Source: Schistosoma mansoni (Eukaryota > Platyhelminthes > Trematoda > Strigeidida > Schistosomatidae). Taken from it: a stretch of DNA of 64,000 bases. Position 1 is the stretch's first letter. Every line of letters begins with the position of its first letter. Below are positions 33,620 through 45,941 of the stretch, piece by piece. Under the pieces are notes generated by a model. That model was not told the DNA's origin, did not search any database, and saw nothing but the letters and a program-made list of their open reading frames with translations. The stretch is from positions 23,605,794 to 23,669,793 of the forward strand of contig NC_031502.1 of NCBI RefSeq assembly GCF_000237925.1, given 5' to 3'. Position numbers and translations under genes: made by a program.

Positions 33620-36600
33620 CTACTGCGTTTCAGAAAGTGCAACTTTATTAACTCTTGTTCCATCACGAGGATCAATAACTTCCAATGGTTTCTTCGGGAA
33701 TCTTAGGTTGAACACTGGTTTTTTCTCGCTATTCCAATGAGGCTCCATCGCAGTTATACCTAAGTGCATCACGTATGTTTGACTAGGGTCGTCTGGAAAT
33801 GTTAAAGGTATTTTGTAAAATAATGATATACATTTTACGCATTCTTTACTCACTGATCAGAATTTATTAAATTTGAAGATAAATATCGTATAAGTTTTCA
33901 GTTATTGCTATCCAGAACTTAACAATACCAGAAAACTCGGAACCTTAAATCTTTTAACATTTTGTTGGGCTGACGGTATGTTTTCATAAGCTTATTATGA
34001 TAGTATCTTTGGTGTTAATCAAAAAATTGTGTGGAAAGCTAGGAATGGTATTTTTACTTAGCGGTCGAAGTCGATATCACAATTACAACCAGTTTAGCAA
34101 CAATTTATCCTAGTGCTCGTCTTTATCTTCTCTATCTATTATTCATATATTTTCCAAAACTCAGCTCTTATCACCTACTACTTAAAAACTCGTCAATCGT
34201 CGCTAATACGTTTCCAATCTTTCACAATCTACCCAGTTTACCATAAAGCCAGATCACAAGTTTTACATAAGCTGAAACGATCAAATAGAAAGGGGAAGCT
34301 GACTAATAAACACTAAGGTTTTCAATGCACATTATAAAACTGTGTTGCATACAACTTCACTGACAAAAAATATAGAGAAGTTCTATAGCGTAGCTTTGAA
34401 AAAGCCTATACAATTTTTTCCAGTACATTTGTAACGTCTGAGTTGGTATATGTGAAATATTTAAATCCACCCTTCAAAAAATAACAAAACTTGGTATTGC
34501 AAGAATAAAGTTGTGGTACACATTAGCATCACAAATTGTGCTTGTGGTTCTTAGCAGTATTGGGTCTGTAATTGCTATGAATTTGTAACTGTGTATCTAT
34601 TTAGTGTGACACGCTTCACCACGTATTGATCAAATCCTTATTGAAGTGAACTCTTCACGTGGTAGCTTCCCTCCCCAAGAATCATAGTTTGATTAACAAA
34701 ATGGGTGAAGACCAAAAATAAGTTCTCAGACCGCCATCTGAACTTTGGTAAGATAATCCGCACAGATATATTCAGTAGTATGCCTCTAGTGGCCAACTGT
34801 CTTGTGTTTCAGTCTACGTTTATTGACTTATACAATGCAGTACCTAGTAAGAGATTACAAAATACTGGTGAAATGTCATGTAATAGATTTATAGGAAGTT
34901 TCTGTCAGCTCTAAGTTACGTTTATTGTAAAGTGGAATTGAAATTAATAATTACCAGGATAAATTCCAAAATAAATAAATGGAGGGAACTCACTTGTTAC
35001 TCCACATGGCACAGGGTCAAAACAAAGAGTAGTTGCTACTGGCACTGGTAAATTGACATTTTGAATCATATTTCCACATAAACCATGCATCTGAGCTTGC
35101 TGAGCACTAGGTAGTACACAGTTTGACATCACAGTGCTTTGAGGTTGATAGCGTGGATCATGCTGAAATATATCGGAGCAATATATAGTTTGTAAATGCG
35201 GATTGATAGACGAATATTCAGCAGGAATACGTGTGCTATATTCTATGGAGGGTTGGAAATGTGTTACAGAAACTGGATGCACGCCGAGACTGACCCGTTG
35301 AGAGTCCGCTTTTTGTTGATTAAACGTGCTGATACCGGTTATTTTAGTGCAAACCTGATCTTGAGTTGCAGTTACGTCTCTACAGTCCGCTGCAGATTCA
35401 TGTAGTTGAGTAACCTCATGTACATTCTCTGGGATGCTTAACTTTGTAACCGCTACATCTTTAACGTCGATAGAACCACACGACTCTTTAGTGCGTACAG
35501 GAGATGGGAGCCGCAGTGTTTTTTTATCGGTAGATGAATCAATGTTAGATACATTTTGTCGGACAGCAGAATACCGTTTTGGAACTCTTTCTCCACGTCT
35601 TACTTGTTCACGGATGTGACTTGAGTGCTTTATTACCCGAGGTTTGTAAACTCTGCTACTTTTTGTGTTTACTGGAGCCACGTTAATAACCTGTTTCTTA
35701 TGAACATATTGATGGTTTGAGACTGGGTGGTTTGACGAGTCTCCTCTATTTCTTCTGGGAAGATTGAAGCTGGATGTGTAGTACGAATGGTTTGAACCCT
35801 GTTGATGTTTATGATGTGAGTCATATGTGCTAGTTGGATAGACAGGCTTCGTATCAAGAGTTTGAGTAGGGTGACTACGACGCACATTGGGACCAGATAC
35901 ATAATCTTCTTTTATGAGCCTTGAAGAAACCTGAGTTTGAAACTCGTCCGTAACTGAATCTTTCCGTGTGGAAAAATTGCGTTCATGGCAGTCACTCTTT
36001 GAAAAGCGACCATAACCACTGTACCTAATGCTGGAGTATGTGATGCTTTTTCCTTGGGTTCCAGTAGAACTTTTTTGGCTTTCGTTACCGCATAACACAC
36101 TGCTTCGCACTTTAGTACCGGTTACTTGACTCGGTTGATGTGAAGAATGGTATGTCTTATTAGTCTCGACGGGAATGGAGGTTGTCATAGGGACGTTACT
36201 TCGATTATTAGATTCAGACCTGTTGTCAGATGGGCATATGTTTTCTTTACGAATATCGTACCCATACCTCCATATGATTTCCTCTGTAGATCTTGGGGCT
36301 TGATCATAATAATTAAACTTGTCATGCTGCCATCGTCGACTACTTTCTTGCTTTTTAACCACCACAACGTCTTTTTCTAGTGTACGATGATCATGCATAT
36401 AGTACCTCCCACCTCGAGGTATGTACGCTGGATTGGTTTTGTCCTGATCAGCATCAACGTCGAGATCTATATCTACAGCATCAGTACCTTCCTGTGGTAA
36501 TGAATCATTTTCCTTTTCATTAACGTTAAGTCCGGCTACACCGTCTAGCACACTATTCACAGCAGAATCGTAGCTATTACTGATATCGTGGTCTTCCTCG

Positions 36601-37259
36601 TTTTCACTCCAATAACTATTGAAATCACTACATGAGTGTGCCGAACTCAAACCCTTTTCTGAGACATCATCTGAATTATCAGTAACTTTACGGAGATCAT
36701 GACGTTTGCGAGCACCAGGAAGATTTTCTTCGTCTGAATGTCCGTTTTCATAGTTTTCATTACTTAGACTATCGGATGACGAAGCGTGGCTTAGAAAATT
36801 ATCGTCCAAAACCAACCCCGACGGACTTTTATGTCGATGCACTGTATGCATCTTATTCCCTGAGTGCATCTGATGGTCTAGTATATTATTAAGAGATTTG
36901 GAAGTGTAGAGGTCATGGTGACTTCCAGAGGTCCTGACTTTCCCCTGAAGTTCCGACAGATTTTTCGAACACAAGTGATCAACAAATTGTTTATCATCAG
37001 GTACTAAAAGTTCAGCTGAGTGACCTTGAAGAATGGTATGGTTAGATTGACCGAGGCCCCTGTTGGGAAATGTTTCCTCACAAGACCGGGATCTATTTAT
37101 TGAACCATCTAGGTTGTTAAAGTTCCATATATACGGATTAAAACTAAAAAGACTTACTAACGAATGCCATTTCACACAAGGAATATTTTCAGGTACTACG
37201 TTCTGCATACAGAGGCGGGAAGTAACGTACAATTTGAAAATGCCCACACCACACCTCAA
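33620..37259 (-). CDS. CASC3: CASC3/Barentsz (MLN51), exon junction complex protein
   Basis: CASC3/Barentsz joins eIF4A3, MAGO and Y14 on spliced mRNA and acts in localisation, translation and decay. Exons are 34955-37259 and 33620-33792, separated by a 1,162-bp GTAATT...CAG intron in phase 1. The Btz (SELOR) core is at codons 274-342 of the first frame: NPAYIPRGGRYYMHDHR, SRRWQHDKFNYYDQAPRS and EEIIWRYGYDIR, keeping the Trp, HDKF and YGYDIR contacts of the family. Before it is an acidic Ser-rich stretch; after it about 430 residues rich in Ser, His and Tyr, as in other long Btz tails. The last exon adds 57 residues ending VALSETQ and is new to me for this family. The start is uncertain: the ATG at 37259 lies next to a LINE tail, and an AG at codon 51 could be an acceptor. 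Confidence 0.88.
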
Positions 37260-37262
37260 AAA

Positions 37263-38840
37263 TTAAAAGGTTCAAATGGTTCTGGGCGGAATAGAGAAAG
37301 CTTTCGCTTAGCGGGCTTCTGTATCTTGTAGCAGTGAATCACCGATGTCGCTGTGAGGAATTCTAAGCATATGAACGATAAAAGAGGAAAAGGAAGGAAA
37401 ATCGGTAACTCATAGTAAGATATCAAATGGTTCAAATTGTTCAAATGGTTGAGGACGGAATAGAAGAAGCTTTTGCTGAACGGGCTTCCGTGTCTAGTAG
37501 CAGTGGATCACCAATACCTCCAGGCAAGAACCTAGGTATATTAACGACAATAGGGAAAAAAAGAAATTGGTAAATCAAAATAATATGTTATCCTTAGTCC
37601 CCAAGAATAAGTCAAGTTACCTCTTAAAAGACTCCTGGGAAGTCGCTTGGGCTAGCTCAGTCGGCAGCGAATTCCAGCATTTGACAACTCTTACGGAGAA
37701 GAAGTTGTGTCCGCAGTCTGTTCTGCTATGTTGGGTCTCCAGTTTCTGGGTGTTACCTCTTAGGTTAGTGTTGTGACTAAGCTTAAGAAGATTTTTAAGG
37801 GGATGACCAAAAGTGTTAAAGATGCTGTAAGTCATAAGAAGGTCACCTCTAATACGCCTGTACTCTAACGGGTAAATGTTAAGTGATTCGAGGCGTTCTT
37901 TGTAAGGTTTAAATTGGCGTCCCCGAACTGATTTCGTGGCTCGACGTTAGATACGTTCTAGAGTGTCCTTATCCTTTTTGAGGGAGGGAGGAAATACTAT
38001 GTTTCCGTACTCTAAATGGGGACGAATAAAACTGTTGAAGATTATGTGGAAGGTTTTATCGTCAAACTGGCCAAAAATGCGCTTCAATGTTACCAGTGCA
38101 AGGTTTGCTTGAAAGGCATTTTTGTCACAGTTCGCATACGACTTCAGGTCGTAGGGTGCCAACACTCTTAAATCTTTTTCGACTTGGGAAGATTGAAGTC
38201 CCTCAGAATCAGGATTTGAGAGAATCCAAGACGCGTAGACCGGGTTAATCCTTCCAGCAGACGATTGTCATACTCGATGTCGGCAGTGGGCTTCCTGTAG
38301 ATGACCCCAACTAGACACCTCGAGGTGGTAGACAATCTTACTGAGCACCATACTGACTCATCAAGATTGAGAAACTCTTGGTTGTGAAGTTGGTGCGCCT
38401 CCAGGCATGACCGTATGTATAATGCTACCCCACCCCCATTCCAATTCTCCTGTCGTTGCGAAATATAGACATTCCAGGAATTGCTAGCTCCTGGTCCGTA
38501 AACTGAGACGTTATCCAAGTTCCGGATATTCCTATCAGATGAGCATTGTTAGCGTTGCTAAGTTCACGTAGCTCATCCATTTTGTTTGGCAAACTCGCGG
38601 CATTCGTGTATAAGCAGTTTATGCTTTCAATTTGGAACGCGTGAGCTTCTCTCTGTGTGTCTAAATGAGCCGTGAGTGAGTGGACAGGTAGCCTACGTAT
38701 ACAATGTTTACCGAGCTTGTAGTCCCTGTTCTTTACTATCCTTGGTACCTAAGAATGTCAAGTCTTCTCACAACGGACTCCTAGACTCGCGTAAACTTAT
38801 GAAAGATATAATGTGCACTAATTACGAGCAACAGAAAAGT
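37263..38840 (-). mobile_element. CR1-like LINE with endonuclease joined to RT C-terminus
   Basis: Minus strand: an N-terminal stretch (LPVHSLTAHLDTQREAHAF), the endonuclease (LYTNAASLPNKMDELREL, GISGTWITSQFTDQELAIPG, then after a frame change in a G-rich run VALYIRSCLEAHQLH, WCSVRLSTTSRCLVGVIYRK, SQILILRDFNLPK). It then jumps directly to the RT thumb (VEKDLRVLAPYDLKSYANC, RPHLEYGNIVFPP, HSRTDCGHNFFSVRVVKCWN). The whole catalytic RT is missing. The endonuclease motif usually read ETW is GTW here. The 3' UTR is present twice in tandem. Confidence 0.75.
37271..37560 (-). repeat. Tandem duplication of LINE 3' UTR, about 170-bp unit
   Basis: Both units (from 37271 and from 37440 on the plus strand) begin TTCAAATGGTT and contain GACGGAATAGA/GGCGGAATAGA, AAGCTTT, CGGGCTTC, GTAGCAGT and GGATCACC/GAATCACC. 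A short CAAATGGTT-type run lies at the boundary. Confidence 0.75.
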
Positions 38841-39007
38841 CAAGGACTCAAAGAGGAAAAAAGAGCACTTCAGTAAATATTTTACGAAACGATGGCTTTG
38901 TTATTTTCTCCATGGTTGTTAGAAAACTCTAATAATTAGTATTTAAGTTATTATAATTGATTTTTCGAAATACGAGGATGAAGGGTTCAAAAAGTACACA
39001 CAATGTC

Positions 39008-39336
39008 ATGCACTGTCACTCAGACCTTCAGGTTTGAATCTGCATACTGCCTTGAGAGCATCAGCTCATAAGTATGATCTCCCAAATTTTATGATGTTAC
39101 ACATACCATTTATATTACATGAGAAGCAACAGTGGACCTAACACAATTCCCTGGATAACCCCACCAGTTATTGGTCTCGGTGATGAGGGAGAAAGTCATT
39201 GTACTTTACCGCTCTTGCTTCTCATGTAATTTAAGCGATATATGCAACATCACAAAATTTGGGAGGTTATACTTATGAGCTGATGCTCTCAAAGCAGTAT
39301 ACAGATTTAAGCCTAAAGCTCTGAGTGAAAGTGCAT
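39008..39336. repeat. Inverted repeat with 120-bp arms
   Basis: Arms at 39008-39134 and about 39211-39336 match on opposite strands (GAGAGCATCAGCTCATAAGT in both). The loop of about 75 bp reads on the minus strand ITGGVIQGIVLGPL, an RT B' block of CR1-type. It is probably two opposed LINE fragments or a foldback of one. Confidence 0.75.
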
Positions 39337-39736
39337 CCCGGATTCAAAGTGATTTCAATAACCAAATGACAAAACTGTGATGTTTATATGAATCGATGAT
39401 TCCTTTATATTGATGACTGCTTGATTTTGAATCCCAAATATAATACATTCGTTCGCGATCATCTAATACTTCTTGATTAAATTGCGTTGTTTCTGAGACA
39501 AGTAGTTTATACTATAATTCAAATACTCCTAAATATCACAAAAGCACACGGTTTCCTTTTTCCCATTATTGATTGTTAGTCACACATATATGCTCCCACC
39601 CCTCATATTCAAATTCCCAATCTCTCCAATGTTTAAAGCCGCATTAGTTTCCCTAAGAAGTGTCGTGTATCTCTTCTAGTTTCCGTTTCAAATAGACAGA
39701 TAACCCACTAACCCTATGCATGCTGATCAACTATGG

Positions 39737-40055
39737 TGAAGATACGACTAGTTTTCTAGTTTGAAAACTAGCAACCAATAACACCTTCTATATTCAAAGC
39801 TTTTCCCAACCAATCGAAATCAGAAGTCAGAAGCGAAGAGATCGGAAAGATACTTTATCAATATATCGAGAAGCGTTTGCTCTAATCTGGCTAGTGAACG
39901 TAGGAGCTGTGTCCCACGCTGGTTCGAAACGTGATCTGGTACGGATGAGTGACCGAAAGCCTTCAGTTAAACAAGTCCACTTAAACAAAAGTGGTCAGCA
40001 TCCAATGTCGAACACTTAATGAGCTATTGATTTTGGGGAATTATTTACAGTTACA
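39737..40055 (-). repeat. 3' LTR of the LTR element
   Basis: 319 bp, TG...CA ends, about 99 per cent identical to 43956-44274. Confidence 0.92.
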
Positions 40056-43000
40056 GATCACTACCCCCCCCCCTAGTGAGGTAGTGATGACCCTAAGACG
40101 TGACCAGCCAGAAGTTTAAACCCAACGAGTTTGTCGTTGGTAAACACTTTTCTGATAGCTTGCTATGTTTAGCAGCGTCTGGTCGTCTTTCCTTAAACTA
40201 AGGGACCGTGAGGTACAACATAGCAATAAGGAAATAAAGTACAATGAAAATTTCGGTTCCTTGTGAAACTTCATCGTTCTTTTCCAGCCGTCCTGGAAAA
40301 GAAAAAAAAGGAACATGTAAGTGCATGTCGAAAATACACTCGTACTTGCGTAAGGACACAAAATGAGCGGGAAAAAAAAAAAAAACTAATACACTTGTAA
40401 ACAGCGTAAAAGCGATCGGAAAAAAAAATGTTTTTTTTTGGTTTTTTTATATATATAAAAAAATATAAATACGCTCATAAGTATAAAAATGTTTTGTCTT
40501 TTTTTGAAATAAACATATAAAAAAATGAGCATATTAAAAAAATTATTTTTTATAATAAGTAATTCAAAGGGAATTCGAGAATAAGTTTGTGTCCTACGTG
40601 CAATAGTCGTTTAGATGTTCTGGAAATCTTACTCTTATACCAGAACGCGTTGTCTTGAGTTTATCTTTCGACGTTGACGAAATATCTGGGAGTGTGTTGG
40701 CTGTCGCATGGGGTACTGCAAGTGTAGGAGCCATATCGTTCGACTGTACCGAAGGAAGTTCGACGTAGCTAGGGTTTCCTTCTAAGTACGCTGCTTTTAG
40801 GCGATCGATACTGATGCTATCGTTCGTGCTGTTCTTATCGACTACACAGTACTTAGGTTCACGTTGAAGAACTTTGAAGGGTCCTTCGTATGCTGATTCG
40901 AGAGGTCGTCGATGTGAGTCTCGACGAACGAAGACGTGTGTACTATGTCGTAAGTCAGGTTGAACGAAAACATCAGTTGATTGAGGTCGAGTGTGAGCAG
41001 GTTTAACTGAACGCATTGCGTTTGTAAGCCTACTCGTGTAAGAGTTTAGATACATGTTCAATGAAGAAGCTGAAGGATCCACGAATTCTCCTGGGGGTCG
41101 GAGTGTCGTTTCATAAACGAGTTGAGATGCAGTGTATCCAATGTCAGCCTTGACTGCATTGCGGATACCTAGCAAGACGATTGGAAGAGCGTCTGTTCAC
41201 TGTGAAACGTTTGCAGCTGATAATGAAGCTTTTAGTTGCCGATGAAAACGTTCTACCAACCCGTTTGCTTGTGGGTGGTATGCTGTCGTTCGGAAGCGCG
41301 TGATTCCTAAAAGTGAGGTCAGACAACGGAAAAGTCCAGATTCGAACTGGTGTCCGCGGTCTGTAGTGATCGTGGAAGGGCAGCCGAGATTTGCTACCCA
41401 TCGTTCTACGAAAGCGCGAGCCGCTGTTTCAGCAGTAATGTCCTTAATAGGTACTGCTTCTGGCCATCGAGTGAAACGGTGTACGCATGTTAAGAGATAT
41501 GAGTATCCGTTCGAATCGGGTAAGGGTCCTACCAAATCTAGATGAGCGTGGTCGAAACGAGCGTCAGGGGTTTTGAAAGAGCCTCAGGGACATTTGTTGT
41601 GCCTTATGACCTTAGATTTCTGACAGCTTACACAGGAGCGTGCCCACCCCCTCACGTCTTTATTCATACCAGGCCAGCAAAACCGTTCGGCTATAAGTTT
41701 GACTGTTGCACGAGCACCTGGATGAGAAAGATTGTACAACGTATTGAAGACGTTGCGTCGATAATGTTTTGGTACTATTGGACGATCCCTACCTGTAGAT
41801 GTGTCGCAAAGTAAGGTTTCCTTACCTGTCCCCATCTACTTAGTTTAAGAGTTGTCGATGATAACTCGTGCTGAGGATCAGTGTCTTCTTTTTGAAGCTG
41901 AGCGAGTTTAAGAAAGTCGATTCCCTGGAAACTGTTCAAGGAACTTGTTCGAGACAAGGCGTCTGCGACCACATTGTTTGCTCCAGAAATATGTTGTATA
42001 TCTGAAGTAAACTGCGAAATGTAGTCGAGTTGTCGAGACTCTCGCGGTGAGTACTTGTCTGAAGATGAAATTAAAGAGAAGAGAAGAGGTTTGTGATCGG
42101 TAGAAAGCGTGAATTCTTTTCCTTTGATGGAATGTCGGAAATGTCGTACAGCACAATACATAGCTAGGAGTTCCCTACCGAACGTGCTGTACCTAGATTC
42201 CGCGTCTAGCAACCGTCTCGAGAAAAGTCCTAAAAGTTGCCAAGAGTTGTTAACCCATTGTTATAAGACTCCTCCGATTGCTGAGTCGGATGGGTGTACG
42301 GCGATACTAATGGGTGTTTGAGTGTCCTGATGCGCAAGCAGGGTTGCCTTAGCGATGTGTTCCTTAACTGTGGAGAATGCTTTTCGAGCAGTGTCGTCTA
42401 GAATAACTGACTTTGCATTTCCACGAAGTTGGTCGGTTAACGGTTTCATAAGAGATGCGCATTTAGGTATGAACCGTCTGTAGAAACTTACAAGGCTGTT
42501 AAAAGTTCGCAACTGCTTGATAGTGGACGGTTCTGGGTAATCCAGAATGACCGCCACTTTGCTTCTAAGGGGTCGGATGCCTTGAGCATCAATAGTGTGT
42601 CCTAAGAAGTCTGAAGAGTTTGTTCCGATTTGGCATTTCTGAATGTTTACAGTAATGCCATGCCTTTGGAGTCGATCGAAAACAATGTCCAGATGTTTGA
42701 GATGTGATTCTCTGTCCGGACTTGCTATGAGGTAGTCATCAACATACGCATGTACGAAGTTCAGACCTCGGAAGACGTCGTCTATGAACCTTTGGAAGGT
42801 TTTAGGGGCATTTCTTGGTCCGAAAGGCATTCGTAAGAATTCGTAGAGACCGAAAGGAGTGATGATGGCGGTTTTAGAAATGTCGTCAGTTGCCATCGGT
42901 ATTTGGTTATAAGCCCTAACTAAGTCGATTTTCGAAAAGACAGTTGTACCTTTCAAGGTAGCTGGCAAATCGTGATTATGAGGCAACGGGTAACGATCGG

Positions 43001-43955
43001 GAATGGTTTTAGCATTCAGACGCCGATAATCACCAGTTGGCCGCCAATCATTGCTGTCCTTTTTAGGGACCATGTGCAATGGGGATGACCATGGACTATT
43101 TGATGGTCGAATTATCCCTAAGTCTATCATATGGTCGAATTCGTTTTTGGCCAACCTAAGCTTTTCGGGAGCGAGTCGGCGGGCTTTCGAGAATACAGGT
43201 GATCCTGTAGTCGAGATGTGATGTGTAACATCGCTGGTTACACAAGGCAATTTCGATTGCGGTTGGTATATCCCTGAGTATTTGTCCAGTAATGATTGAT
43301 ACAACGGGTCTATGGTGTGCTTAATCGTGACTGCGGATAACCTGCAACCAGAACAAGGAGTTACGCAAACAGATAACTTAGTGTTTCCGTCTATTAACTT
43401 TCTTGAGCGAGTGTCGATGGGTAGGTTGTGGTATTGTAACAGGTCTAGACCAATGATTGGCATAGAGACGTCTGTAACAATGAAAATCCAGTGTATGGGT
43501 TTGCGTAAACCCACGTTAAGGTAAACGTACCTTTTACCATACGTAGCAATCGGCTTTCAGTTTGCCGCCTGTAAACTTAAAACAGACTCGTGAAGTCTGT
43601 CCCTAGAGTTCGCGGGAAGAACGCTTACTTCTGCGCCGGTGTCGACGAGGTAGCGAACTTTCGTTGTCACATCCGTGAAGTATAACAGACGGCTATGTTC
43701 GCCGGTCACGGTTGCGGTTAACGCGTGCCGGCTGGGAAGTTTCCCGAGTTTTTTTCGTGCCAGTGGATTTGGAGTTCGCATAATTGCAGGGTTTCCTGCA
43801 ATTTCTGGAAGACTTACCATACTGGTTATGATACCAGCACCAGTCGGGGTTGTCTGTCTCTCGACCACGAGAGACAATAGTAATAATGATATTCCAAAAA
43901 GGAACAGACTCACAGTTTATTGGCTTGGTGTACCAGATCACGTCGGGCTCACCAC

Positions 43956-44274
43956 TGAAGATACGACTAGTTTTCTAGTTTGAAAACTAGCAACCAATAA
44001 CACCTTCTATATTCAAAGCTTTTCCCAACCAATCGAAATCAGAAGTCAGAAGCGAAGAGATCGGAAAGATACTTTATCAATATATCGAGAAGCGCTTGCT
44101 CTAATCTGGCTAGTGAACGTAGGAGCTGTGTCCCACGCTGGTTCGAAACGTGATCTGGTACGGATGAGTGACCGAAAGCCTTCAGTTAAACAAGTCCACT
44201 TAAACAAAAGTGGTCAGCATCCAATGTCGAACACTTAATGAGCTATTGATTTTGGGGAATTATATACAGCTACA
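43956..44274 (-). repeat. 5' LTR of the LTR element
   Basis: 319 bp, TG...CA ends; the primer-binding site (tRNA-Trp type, 16 of 17 positions against the insect tRNA as I recall it) follows directly at 43939-43955. Confidence 0.92.
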
Positions 44275-45634
44275 ATGGATTATCACAAGAAGATAATAAT
44301 ATCCTAAATCACTTTGAGTTCACTCCAATGTTTTGTTTCTTTCTTTACTTATTATCTTACTTTGAAACCTTGCAACCCTAAACTCTTCCTTCATATTCTG
44401 TGATCTTCTATCTGTCCTTATCATCCCCAAACCACATATCATCTGAGCAGTACGTTATAACTTGTACCATTAGTTAATTTTTTAGCAGTGTGATATACGT
44501 TCTGTCAGGAATTATTGTCCATGATCATCATGAAAACAGTTGATTGCAAGTTATCAGTCGGTGCCATAGAAATAAACACTCAACAACCTTCTTAAATGTC
44601 ATAGGGTTTACAACAATACATTAGCGATAAACATTCCTCGTACTTCTGATAGATATTACCCCGACACTGCCACCCAATGTAGTCTTGTTTAGTACTAGTG
44701 AACTTCAAGATGTCAAAATGGGGGAATTCAGATCCAAATGAACATGAGTCACTGATATTAAGGTGTCAACTCCCCTGAAAAATACCTGCTGTACACCTAT
44801 ACTGTATTACAATAAGTAATTATTGTGATCTTACTATTTAAGGTGTTCAGTCCGTTCAAAATTCTGCTTTCAGTTTGAGAATATTATTCTGTACGTTTCT
44901 GATTTTGGGATTTTTGTACTATGGTTTTTATTGCCACTGATATGTTCTTAATAAACTTACCTGAAAATCAGGTCGATAAGAGGTTCATTATCAAGCTCAT
45001 TGTGCACTTAGGCAATAATTTTTCATTGTCTGATAATTGTTGCTACTGTGAAGTAAAACAGTAGTAGGAATATGAAAATGCTGGTCCTATTGGTGTGTTA
45101 AGCCCCTGCAAGGAGTGGAGTTTAATACTGACAAAGACATACATTTTAGAATTTTATCTTGCAAAGTCATTTGCTGGATGGTAATATAATTTTGATGCAT
45201 GCCCAACCTTATCTGTGAGCGCGCTCTTAGTGTAAATCGACTCGACAGTTCAGATAACAATCATCAGATTAATCTTACCACTGATGTGATTGGTTCAAGT
45301 GCTCAAGACTTCAAGATAGCCTTTAACAAGAACAAAAATATACAACAAATGGTCATCATAACACGATAAGTAGTTAGGCAGTTAACCAACGATTAATAAA
45401 ATCACCTGTTTTTCGGCCATAATACATCACTCAAACATGTTCTAAAATACAACATTTCCCTCTTAATCTTAATGTTGTATTGAGTATTAACGTAAGCTCC
45501 TTCATTATCGCTGGTAACTTTTTGAAAGTTTGTGGTCTTTGGTAACTTACATAAATTAGGTCGGATTGCAACCATGTAAAACACAGCTAAAATTTACTGC
45601 ATGTCGACGTCCACATTGAATACACTATAGGTAT
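44275..45634. other. Unique AT-rich stretch
   Basis: No gene or repeat recognised between the LTR element and the solo LTR. Confidence 0.4.
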
Positions 45635-45941
45635 TGTAGTTTGACAACACTTTACCCGTAACACCTTCTATAATTGAATCGCGCCCACCCAGTAAAGTCA
45701 AAAGTCAGAAGCGAGGAGGTTGGAAGATACATTTGACAGATTATCAATATTTTGAGATGCTACTGATTTAAACTGGCCAGTGATCGCAAAAGACGTTGAG
45801 CACGCCATTCCAACTCGTGATCTGGTGCGGACGCATGTCCGAGCGCCTTGAGCTAGGTGAGTCAATTAAAACTAATGTGGTCAGCATCTAATGTCGAACA
45901 CTTACAGAGCTAAGGATTTTGGGGATTTATTTACCGCTACA
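45635..45941 (-). mobile_element. Solo LTR, Boudicca/CsRn1-like
   Basis: A 307-bp LTR with terminal TGTAG...CTACA and no coding part. It is related to the LTRs at 39737 and 43956 but clearly diverged, so from an older insertion or another subfamily. Flanking 4-mers are GTAT and ATAT, a possible target duplication with one change. Confidence 0.75.

Larger units (their letters stand above)
39737..44274 (-). mobile_element. LTR retrotransposon, Ty3/gypsy CsRn1/Boudicca-like, defective
   Basis: A 4,538-bp element with two 319-bp LTRs, bounded by a 4-bp duplication ATGG (39733-39736 and 44275-44278). A primer site complementary to the 3' end of tRNA-Trp lies next to the 5' LTR, as in the CsRn1 clade, and a G10 tract lies just before the 3' LTR. 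In minus-strand order: a gag remnant with the CHCC-type zinc motif of the clade, protease (DTGAEVS), RT ([10 protein letters not shown]), RNase H, and integrase with its zinc and D,D,E parts. Most of gag is absent and pol shows roughly five breaks, so it is a fossil. LTRs differ at three of 319 positions, so the insertion is recent. Confidence 0.9.

Noticed and set aside
37090-37175. A 49-nt micro-intron at the start of the CASC3 frame (GTAAGT...CCTAG)
   Set aside because: Donor and acceptor look good, but removal would put the upstream codons out of frame with the Btz part.
40375-40560. Low-complexity A/T run as a distinct repeat
   Set aside because: It lies inside the LTR element and has no separate boundaries.
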